Shown: positions 6,709 through 12,045 of the stretch, piece after piece | Position numbering within the stretch: position 1 is the first letter of the stretch | How the letters are laid out: every line of letters begins with the position of its first letter | Assembly (NCBI GenBank): GCA_046732855.1 | Contig: JBKPNX010000239.1 | Location: 1 to 12,045 of the forward strand | Direction: 5' to 3' | Length of the DNA stretch: 12,045 bases | Origin: JBKPNX01 sp046732855 | GTDB taxonomy: Bacteria; Pseudomonadota; Alphaproteobacteria; Geminicoccales; Geminicoccaceae | Notes under the pieces: generated by a model | What the model was told of the DNA's origin: nothing | Seen by the model: only the letters and a program-made list of their open reading frames with translations | Databases searched by the model: none | Program-made: the position numbers and the translations under genes

Positions 6709-8148
6709 ATGACCGATCTGGCCACCCTCGATCAAGACCTCGTCGCCGCGACCGATCTCCAGCCCGATGAGCTCGTCCGGCTTCTCGGCGCGGGGCTCGC
6801 GGGAGTCGACGATGGCGAACTGTTCCTGGAATATCGAGAGACCGAGAGCCTGGCGTTCGACGATGGTCGCCTGAAGAGCGCTTCGTTCGACGCGAGCCGG
6901 GGCTTCGGCCTGCGCGCGGTCGCCGGCGAGGCGATCGGTTATGCGCACAGCCCGGATCTGAGCGAGCGGGCGCTCCGCCGCGCGATCGACGCCGTCCAGC
7001 CGGTCAAGCGCGGCTATGCCGGGACGCTCGCCCTGCCGCCCCAGGGCACCAACCGCAAGCGCTATGGCGAGGACAACCCGTTCCAGGGCCGCGATCAGGC
7101 GATCAAGATCGGGGTGCTCGAGCAGATCGACGCCTACGCGCGGGCCAAGGAACCGCGGGTCAAACAGGTCAGCGCGACGCTCAGCGGGTCGTGGCAGCGG
7201 GTCGAGATCGTGCGGCCCGATGGCGCCCGGCGCAGCGACGTGCGCCCCCTGGTCCGCCTCAACGTCAGCGTCGTGGTCAGCGACGGTCAGCGCATGGAGA
7301 GCGGCAGCTTCGGCGCCGGCGGCCGCACCGGCTATGGCGACCTGCTCGACCCGGCGAAGTGGCGCAGCATGGTCGACGAGGCGGTGCGCGAGGCGCTGGT
7401 AAAGCTGGAGTCGGTCGCCGCGCCTGCCGGCGAGATGGTCGCGGTGCTCGGTCCGGGCTGGCCGGGAATTCTGCTGCACGAGGCGATCGGCCACGGCCTC
7501 GAGGGCGATTTCAATCGCAAGAAGACTTCGGCCTTTGCCGGCCTGCTCGGCCAGCGCGTCGCCTCGCGCGGCGTCACCGTGGTCGACGATGGCACGCTCG
7601 AGCAACGCCGCGGCTCGCTCACCATCGACGACGAGGGCACGCCGAGCGCCTGCAACGTTCTGATCGAGGACGGGGTCCTGGTCGGCTATATGCAGGACCG
7701 GCAGAATGCGCGCCTGATGGGCCAGCGACCGACCGGCAACGGCCGTCGGCAGAGCTTCGCCCACCAGCCGATGCCGCGGATGACCAATACCTACATGCGC
7801 GCGGGCAATCGCGACCCCGAGGAGATCCTGGCCGGCGTCAGGAACGGCCTGTACGCCAAGACCTTCGGCGGCGGGCAGGTGGACATCACCTCGGGCAAGT
7901 TCGTGTTCACCGCATCGGAGGCCTATCTGATCGAGAACGGCAGGATCGCGGCGCCGGTCAAGGGCGCCACCCTGATCGGCAACGGGCCCGACTGCCTCAC
8001 CCGCGTGCGCGCGGTAGGCAACGATCTGGCGCTCGATCGAGGCATCGGCACCTGCGGCAAAGAGGGACAGTGGGTCCCGGTGGGGGTCGGCCAGCCGACC
8101 CTGTTGATCGAAGGCCTGACCGTAGGTGGCACCGCGCCGCGCGGCTGA
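6709..8148 (+). CDS. tldD: TldD-family metallopeptidase
   Basis: A 479-residue protein of the TldD half of the TldD/TldE (PmbA) peptidase. This cytosolic complex degrades unfolded peptides, matures peptide-derived products such as microcins, and affects the CcdA antitoxin and gyrase-related phenotypes in Escherichia coli. The zinc motif is LLHEAIGHGLEGD: His257, Glu258 and His262 form HExxxH, near the middle as expected for TldD rather than TldE, which lacks it. The C-terminal block GTCGKEGQWVPVGVGQPTL carries the conserved Cys449, the expected third metal ligand. I chose the ATG at 6709, with GGGGA (6699-6703) 5 bases upstream; a TTG at 6697 would overlap that ribosome site. No tldE partner lies in the window, which is common since the two genes are often apart. 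Confidence 0.95.
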   Translation: MTDLATLDQDLVAATDLQPDELVRLLGAGLAGVDDGELFLEYRETESLAFDDGRLKSASFDASRGFGLRAVAGEAIGYAHSPDLSERALRRAIDAVQPVKRGYAGTLALPPQGTNRKRYGEDNPFQGRDQAIKIGVLEQIDAYARAKEPRVKQVSATLSGSWQRVEIVRPDGARRSDVRPLVRLNVSVVVSDGQRMESGSFGAGGRTGYGDLLDPAKWRSMVDEAVREALVKLESVAAPAGEMVAVLGPGWPGILLHEAIGHGLEGDFNRKKTSAFAGLLGQRVASRGVTVVDDGTLEQRRGSLTIDDEGTPSACNVLIEDGVLVGYMQDRQNARLMGQRPTGNGRRQSFAHQPMPRMTNTYMRAGNRDPEEILAGVRNGLYAKTFGGGQVDITSGKFVFTASEAYLIENGRIAAPVKGATLIGNGPDCLTRVRAVGNDLALDRGIGTCGKEGQWVPVGVGQPTLLIEGLTVGGTAPRG

Positions 8149-8166
8149 CGCGGTCACGTTTTGTTT

Positions 8167-8179
8167 ATCAACTGTTGAT
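8167..8179. promoter_or_regulatory. Perfect 13-bp palindrome over the -35 box, candidate operator
   Basis: ATCAAC-T-GTTGAT has perfect 6-bp arms around one central base. It overlaps TTGATC (8175-8180), the -35 box of the promoter ahead of the two-gene operon at 8262-9979. That position suits a repressor site. No regulator gene is adjacent, so the binding protein is unknown. Confidence 0.45.
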
Positions 8180-8203
8180 CGTCACGCGCGAACCGCCGAT
8201 AAT
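8175..8203 (+). promoter_or_regulatory. Strong sigma-70-type promoter of the exported-protein/diguanylate cyclase operon
   Basis: TTGATC (8175-8180) and GATAAT (8198-8203) are separated by exactly 17 bases, with 4/6 and 5/6 consensus matches. This is the best promoter match I found in the window. It lies in an AT-rich island between tldD and the next gene, about 59 bases before the start codon. Confidence 0.6.
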
Positions 8204-8261
8204 CTTCTAAGAATTCCTTCCCGCTCGACCGATCCGGTCCGCCGGAGGCGGACTCTGCCAC

Positions 8262-8786
8262 ATGTGCGACCGCCGGAACCTCCTGTCCTCCGCCTGCGCA
8301 TTGGGCCTGCATGCGTTGACGGTGCCCATCGCCTCGGCGTGGGCGGCGGCCTCGACGCCCGTCCAGGACGGGGTGATCCTGTCCGTGACCGGCGCGATCT
8401 CGGGCGTCGACGGGTCCGGACGGATCGAGTTCGACCTGAACGCGCTCGAGCAGCTGGGGCTCACCACGCTGAAAACTTGGACGCCATGGACCGAAGGCGA
8501 GGTCGAGTTCGAGGGCGTTTTTGCCCGGCGGCTGATGCAGGCGGTCGGCGCTCGAGGTACGGAAGTGGAGGCCCGCGCCCTCAACGACTATGAAGAGGTG
8601 ATTCCCATCGACGACTTTCACAGGTATGACGTGTTGCTCGCGCTGCGGATGGACGGGCAGCTCCTGCGCACGCGCGACAAAGGCCCCATCTGGATCGTCT
8701 ATCCCTGGTCTGACCATCCGGAACTGGATGATTTTGCGACACGCGAGAAATCGGTTTGGCAGCTGAACGGCCTGGACGTGCGATGA
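8262..8786 (+). CDS. Exported molybdopterin-oxidoreductase-fold protein lacking the metal-ligand cysteine
   Basis: A 174-residue protein with an N-terminal export signal: RRNLL at residues 4-8, a hydrophobic stretch to about 28 and an Ala-x-Ala cleavage region (AWAAA). The twin arginines suggest, but do not prove, Tat export. The mature part matches the short sulfite-oxidase-like molybdopterin-binding family. It has VTGAI near 42-46, WTPWTEGEVEFEGV (73-86), ALNDYEEVIP (106-115), RDKGPIWIVYPW (138-149) and a final SVWQLNGLDVR. Its only cysteines are Cys2 and Cys12, in the signal, so the molybdenum-ligating cysteine of true enzymes is absent. A sensory or binding role is therefore more likely than catalysis (inference). 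GGAGG (8244-8248) is 13 bases upstream, a long spacing. The stop overlaps the next gene's start (ATGA), so the two are translationally coupled. Confidence 0.8.
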   Translation: MCDRRNLLSSACALGLHALTVPIASAWAAASTPVQDGVILSVTGAISGVDGSGRIEFDLNALEQLGLTTLKTWTPWTEGEVEFEGVFARRLMQAVGARGTEVEARALNDYEEVIPIDDFHRYDVLLALRMDGQLLRTRDKGPIWIVYPWSDHPELDDFATREKSVWQLNGLDVR

Positions 8787-9979
8787 AGCGCGCCTGGCGT
8801 GCCCGACCCGCGCGCTACGGCCTGCTCGCCTTCACCCTCCTGGTCTTCACCGCATGTCTGTTGTTCAGCTTTCACCGGATCCGGCAGCAGCACGAGACGG
8901 AGCTTCGCGACGTTGACGTCAGCCTGTGGATGGCCTCGCGCGCCGAGTTCGAGCTGCAGCGGCTGCTCGTCGCGCTGGATCGCTACGCCATGGGGCGCGA
9001 CGACGTCGATCATCAGGAGGTGCTGAAGCGCTTCGAGATTTTCTGGAGTCGGCTCCCTATCCTGGCCCAAGGCAGGGACAGCGCCTCCATTCGATCGCTC
9101 GAAGGCTCGGCTACGGTGCCGCAAATGGTCGCGCAGCTCGAGCGCCTGGAGCCTGCGGTGCGGGCTCTGCGTCGGGGCGATCGCGCCGCTTACCGGCCGA
9201 TCTCCGACCAGCTGCAGAGTTTCGCCGAGCCCCTGCTCGCGATTTCGCGCGACGTTAAGGGCAGAGTGGGCCTGAGCTCAGAGGCGCAGCGCGCCCGTCA
9301 ACACGGGCTATACCTGGAGCAGATCGGCTATCTGCTCGGCATCCTGATCAGCGGCAGCATCCTCATCGGGCTCTTGCTGCGCGAGACCAGACACGTCCGT
9401 CGTCTCCTCGCCGAGGCGACCACTGCGCGCAACCGCATTTGGCACTTGGCGCATCACGACCCACTGACCGATCTGCCGAACCGCTGGCTGTACAATGACC
9501 GCCTTGATCAGGCGTTGCGCCTCGGCCAGCGCCAGGGCGAGATGGTCGCGCTGCACTATTTCGATCTGGACGACTTCAAGGCCGTGAATGACAGCTTTGG
9601 CCACCTCGCCGGGGACCGGCTCCTGGTGGCTGTGGCGCAGCGGTTGCGGACGTGCGTGCGCGACAGCGACACTTTGGCGCGAATCGGCGGCGACGAGTTC
9701 GCGATCGTCCAATCAGGCGTTTCGGACCGCGCCGGCGCCACCCTGCTGGCCGAGCGCATGCTCGCCGCGCTGAGCAGCCCCTTCCCGATCGGGGATCAGG
9801 CGCTCCATATCAGCGCGAGCATCGGGATCGCGCTCTATCCGGACCATGCCGCTTCGCCGGAGCAGCTCCACCAGGCGGCGGACCAGGCGCTTTATCGGGC
9901 CAAGGCCACCGGCCCGGCGCGCTGCCGCATGTGGGAACCGAGCCACGCGGCGGTGATGCCGCGCGCGGCCAGCGCCTGA
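8783..9979 (+). CDS. Membrane-anchored diguanylate cyclase (GGDEF domain)
   Basis: A 398-residue inner-membrane protein. A first membrane helix (about 13-30) is followed by a periplasmic region of about 150 residues that is largely helical, then a second membrane helix (about 182-199). A short linker leads to a cytoplasmic GGDEF domain (about 220-385) that should make cyclic-di-GMP from two GTP. The active-site motif GGDEF is intact at 302-306, and Asp261 and Asn269 (YFDLDDFKAVNDSFGH) sit in the metal and substrate regions. The inhibitory I-site R-x-x-D (Arg293, Asp296) is present at the correct distance of five residues before GGDEF, so product feedback is expected. There is no EAL or HD-GYP domain. 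The start overlaps the preceding stop as ATGA, so the periplasmic region probably senses, or is tuned by, the exported partner encoded just upstream. The gene is convergent with rsmE, 15 bases apart. Confidence 0.95.
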   Translation: MKRAWRARPARYGLLAFTLLVFTACLLFSFHRIRQQHETELRDVDVSLWMASRAEFELQRLLVALDRYAMGRDDVDHQEVLKRFEIFWSRLPILAQGRDSASIRSLEGSATVPQMVAQLERLEPAVRALRRGDRAAYRPISDQLQSFAEPLLAISRDVKGRVGLSSEAQRARQHGLYLEQIGYLLGILISGSILIGLLLRETRHVRRLLAEATTARNRIWHLAHHDPLTDLPNRWLYNDRLDQALRLGQRQGEMVALHYFDLDDFKAVNDSFGHLAGDRLLVAVAQRLRTCVRDSDTLARIGGDEFAIVQSGVSDRAGATLLAERMLAALSSPFPIGDQALHISASIGIALYPDHAASPEQLHQAADQALYRAKATGPARCRMWEPSHAAVMPRAASA

Positions 9980-9994
9980 CCGAGCGCGCCCGGC

Positions 9995-10732
9995 TCACTC
10001 CTCCTCGACGTAGAGCGCCTGCCAGCACGCCAGCGCCGCGAGCGCCGCGGTTTCGGCGCGCAGCGTGCGCGGCCCGAGACTGATGGGCACCACGCCGTCG
10101 TGTGAGCGCAGCTCGGCGAGCTCGTCCGGATCGAAGCCGCCCTCGGGGCCGATCAGCAGATCGCCCAGACCGTGCTCGTCGAAGGCGTCTGCCACCGGCT
10201 GCGCCGTCCCGGTCTCGTCGCCCACGAACAGGCAGTGCCCGTTCGAACGCATGGCAAGCCGTTCCGCGAGCGGCACCGCCTGGTCGACCTCCGGCAGGGT
10301 CAGTCGCCCGCACTGCTCGGCCGCCTCGATCGCGATGCTGACCACGCGGTTGCGATTGATCCGGTCGACCACCGAACGCCGGCACAGGACCGGCGCCAGG
10401 CTCGCCACGCCCAGCTCGGTCGCCTTCTCGATCAGGAATTCCTGCCGCACCCGTTTGAGCGGCGCGAACAGCAACGCCGGTCCCGGCTCGGCCTGTTGCC
10501 GCCGCGACTGCCGCTCGATTGTCAGGCGGCAGCGCCGACGCTCGAACAGCTCGAGCCTGGCCAGCCACTCGCCGTCGCGTCCGTTGAACAGCGCGATCGC
10601 GTCACCGTCCTGGCGCCGCATCACCGTGAGCAGGTAGTGGCATTGCGCAGGGCTCGGCTCCAGCACCGCACCTGCGCCCAGCGCGAGGTCGACGTACAGG
10701 CGGATCTTGGCGGGCTCGTCGTCCCGGATCAT
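9995..10732 (-). CDS. rsmE: 16S rRNA (uracil1498-N3)-methyltransferase
   Basis: A 245-residue SPOUT-class methyltransferase that uses S-adenosylmethionine to make m3U1498 in the decoding region of 16S rRNA. An N-terminal PUA-like part (RLYVDLALGAGAVLEPSPAQ; HYLLTVMRRQDGD) is followed by the trefoil-knot domain. The usual RsmE motifs are present: EKATELGV (102-109), EAAEQCGR (136-143), LLIGPEGGF (192-200) and LGPRTLRAETA (219-229). The last two build the cofactor pocket. The length is normal. The start at the ATG (first base 10732) fits the family, which begins shortly before RLYV, but I see no good ribosome site upstream. It is divergent from ubiA with 48 bases between starts, an arrangement also seen in other Alphaproteobacteria. 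The glutamate-cysteine ligase gene that often follows rsmE in that group is not here; a diguanylate cyclase gene converges instead. Confidence 0.95.
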   Translation of the reverse strand: MIRDDEPAKIRLYVDLALGAGAVLEPSPAQCHYLLTVMRRQDGDAIALFNGRDGEWLARLELFERRRCRLTIERQSRRQQAEPGPALLFAPLKRVRQEFLIEKATELGVASLAPVLCRRSVVDRINRNRVVSIAIEAAEQCGRLTLPEVDQAVPLAERLAMRSNGHCLFVGDETGTAQPVADAFDEHGLGDLLIGPEGGFDPDELAELRSHDGVVPISLGPRTLRAETAALAALACWQALYVEEE

Positions 10733-10744
10733 CGAGGGGCTCGC

Positions 10745-10773
10745 TTGTCGTGGTCAAGCCCGCAAGCTAGAAG
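10745..10773 (+). promoter_or_regulatory. Candidate ubiA promoter
   Basis: TTGTCG (10745-10750) and TAGAAG (10768-10773) are 17 bases apart with 4/6 consensus matches each. The predicted transcription start would fall at about 10780-10781, on or next to the ubiA ATG. This would give a leaderless mRNA, in keeping with the poor ribosome site there. Confidence 0.3.
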
Positions 10774-10780
10774 TGTCGGC

Positions 10781-11701
10781 ATGGCGAGGCAAGGGCTGGA
10801 CCGCACCTCGATCGTCGCCGACCGCCAGCTCACCTGGCTCGATCGATTGCCGCCCGGGCTCCGGCCGTTCGCGGTGCTGGCTCGTTGGGACCGGCCGATC
10901 GGCACCTGGCTGCTGCTCTGGCCGTGCTGGTGGGCCGTCGCTCTGGCGCCCGGATGGCCCGATCCCAAGCTGCTGGCGCTGTTCGCCATCGGCGCGGTGG
11001 CGATGCGCGGCGCCGGCTGCGTGATCAACGATCTCGCGGACCGCGACCTTGACGTCAGGGTCGCGCGCACGCGCCTTCGGCCGCTCGCGAGCGGGCAGCT
11101 GACCACCGGCCAGGCGCTGGCGTTCATGGCGCTGCAGCTGCTCGTCGGGCTGCTCGTCCTGCTCAGCTTCAACCGGTTCACCGTCCTGCTCGGCCTCGGC
11201 TCGATACCGCTCGTGATCGCCTACCCTTTCATGAAGCGGATCACCTGGTGGCCGCAGGCCTTCTTGGGGCTAACCTTCAACTGGGGCGCTCTGGTCGGCT
11301 GGTCCGCGGTCACCGCCGATCTGGCGCCGCCCGCGCTCGTCCTCTATGCCGCCGGCTTCCTCTGGACGCTCGGCTACGACACGATTTACGCCCACCAGGA
11401 CAAGGTCGACGACGCGCTGATCGGGGTGAAATCCAGCGCCCGGCTGCTCGGTGCCGCGACGCCGCGCTGGCTGTGGTGCTTCTATATGGCGGCGCTCGCC
11501 CTGATCGGTCTTGCCGGCTGGCTCGCCGGGATGGGGCCGCTCTTCTATCCGATCCTCGCGCTCGCCGGCGCCCAGCTCGCCTGGCAGGTGCGTACGCTCG
11601 ACCTCGACGACCCGAGCTCCTGCCTGGTGCGCTTTCGCAGCAATCGCGAGTTCGGCTTGCTGGTGTTCCTCGCCCTGCTTGCCGGCAAGGTCGGGCCTTG
11701 A
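10781..11701 (+). CDS. ubiA: 4-hydroxybenzoate polyprenyltransferase
   Basis: A 306-residue integral membrane prenyltransferase that attaches the polyprenyl tail to 4-hydroxybenzoate in ubiquinone synthesis. The first Asp-rich motif NDLADRDLD (83-91) has the pattern NDxxDxxxD, followed by RTRLRPLASG (96-105). The second motif is DTIYAHQDKVDD (200-211), pattern DxxYAxxDxxDD. Both bind magnesium and the prenyl diphosphate. Several hydrophobic segments are evident, for example 64-80, 113-130, 134-150, 183-198, 232-250 and 254-268. The order and length match the UbiA family, and the RPLASG sequence favours 4-hydroxybenzoate over other aromatic substrates. I chose the ATG at 10781 because LARWDRPIGTWLLLWPCWW falls at the usual distance; the long upstream open frame is antisense to rsmE and not coding. 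The ribosome site is poor. A YcjX-family gene follows directly. Confidence 0.95.
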   Translation: MARQGLDRTSIVADRQLTWLDRLPPGLRPFAVLARWDRPIGTWLLLWPCWWAVALAPGWPDPKLLALFAIGAVAMRGAGCVINDLADRDLDVRVARTRLRPLASGQLTTGQALAFMALQLLVGLLVLLSFNRFTVLLGLGSIPLVIAYPFMKRITWWPQAFLGLTFNWGALVGWSAVTADLAPPALVLYAAGFLWTLGYDTIYAHQDKVDDALIGVKSSARLLGAATPRWLWCFYMAALALIGLAGWLAGMGPLFYPILALAGAQLAWQVRTLDLDDPSSCLVRFRSNREFGLLVFLALLAGKVGP

Positions 11702-11739
11702 CACCAGGGCGGCGCGCCGCCTGGGGCGCGCTCACGGAC

Positions 11740-12045
11740 ATGCTGAGCCTGCCTTCGGCCGCCGAGCTCCAGCGCGGCGTCGAGGATCTCGCCGGGCTCG
11801 CCCGCCAGCAGATCCTGCGTCTTGCGGTCACCGGCCTGCGGCAGGGCGGCAAGACCGTGTTCGTGACCGCGCTGATGCACCACCTGTTGAGCGGACGGGA
11901 GCTGCCCTTTCTGGCCGCGGCGCAGGAAGGCCGCCTGCTCGGCGCGCGGCTGCTCGAGCCGCGGCCGGGCGATCTGCCGGCATTTCCATTCGCCGCGTCC
12001 CGCGCCGCGCTGACCGCGCCCGAGCCGCGTTGGCCGGAGCCGACC
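11740..12045 (+). CDS. YcjX-family P-loop protein, C-terminus cut by window end
   Basis: The first 102 residues of a protein open to the window end. The signature RLAVTGLRQGGKTVFVTALM at 27-46 contains a Walker A loop, GxxxxGKT (Gly32 to Thr39), followed by HHLLSG. It is close to the start of the YcjX/DUF463 family of GTPase-like stress-associated P-loop proteins, whose N-terminus reads similarly. FPFAASRAAL and the following proline-rich stretch also fit the family pattern. The start is uncertain. The ATG at 11740 lacks a clear ribosome site. A TTG at 11698 in the same frame overlaps the ubiA stop as TTGA, has AAGG a short distance upstream, and would add 14 residues. Either way it is tightly linked to ubiA and probably co-transcribed. 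Its physiological role is poorly defined. Confidence 0.85.
   Translation, partial: MLSLPSAAELQRGVEDLAGLARQQILRLAVTGLRQGGKTVFVTALMHHLLSGRELPFLAAAQEGRLLGARLLEPRPGDLPAFPFAASRAALTAPEPRWPEPT

Noticed and set aside
5680..8157. Very long minus-strand open frame of 825 codons opposite purA and tldD
   Set aside because: It spans two unrelated, complete plus-strand genes and the gap between them. Its composition is typical of an antisense frame and no domain is recognisable.
10172..10780. Long N-terminal extension of ubiA running antisense through rsmE
   Set aside because: The extension is the reverse of rsmE. The UbiA family pattern begins just after the ATG at 10781.
1..12045. CRISPR array, insertion sequence, prophage or tRNA-linked integration
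   Set aside because: No direct-repeat array, transposase or integrase motifs, long terminal repeats or tRNA-like sequence were seen. Codon use looks uniform across the genes.

Overview
The window is very GC-rich chromosomal DNA with a strong G/C preference at third codon positions. It suggests an alphaproteobacterium, possibly Rhodospirillales-like; the lineage is inferred from gene types and order, not proven. The pointers are two DUF1127 proteins beside a GcvA-type LysR regulator, the phosphoserine aminotransferase form typical of Alphaproteobacteria next to serA, and TldD, UbiA, RsmE and YcjX relatives with alphaproteobacterial features. I see no tRNA, rRNA, CRISPR array, insertion sequence or phage module. 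Most of the window is housekeeping DNA with small regulatory islands between the metabolic genes.

Layout. (1) Bases 1-1609: a LysR/GcvA-type regulator (minus strand, cut by the window start) is divergent from two tandem DUF1127 proteins. The shared intergenic region holds a promoter-like element and a 12-bp palindrome. (2) 1610-4638: a leader with a strong hairpin, then serC and serA 19 bp apart, giving the first two steps of the phosphorylated serine pathway. (3) 4655-5221 (minus): a small gene with an N-terminal helix-turn-helix segment and a C-terminal coiled coil in one frame, with a possible internal start. (4) 5332-8148: purA (AMP synthesis), a GC-rich hairpin, then tldD (metallopeptidase). 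(5) 8167-9979: a clear promoter overlapped by a palindrome drives a two-gene operon joined by ATGA. It encodes an exported protein related to the molybdopterin-binding oxidoreductase fold but with no cysteine in its mature part, and a membrane diguanylate cyclase with intact GGDEF and I-site. (6) 9995-12045: rsmE (minus) is divergent from ubiA, which is followed at once by the start of a YcjX-family P-loop protein cut by the window end.

The most intriguing item is the two-gene unit at 8262-9979. It looks like an envelope-sensor and cyclic-di-GMP output pair in which the sensor has an enzyme-derived fold but lacks the expected metal-ligand cysteine. Next in interest are the structured serC leader, the LysR-DUF1127 island and the helix-turn-helix/coiled-coil gene.
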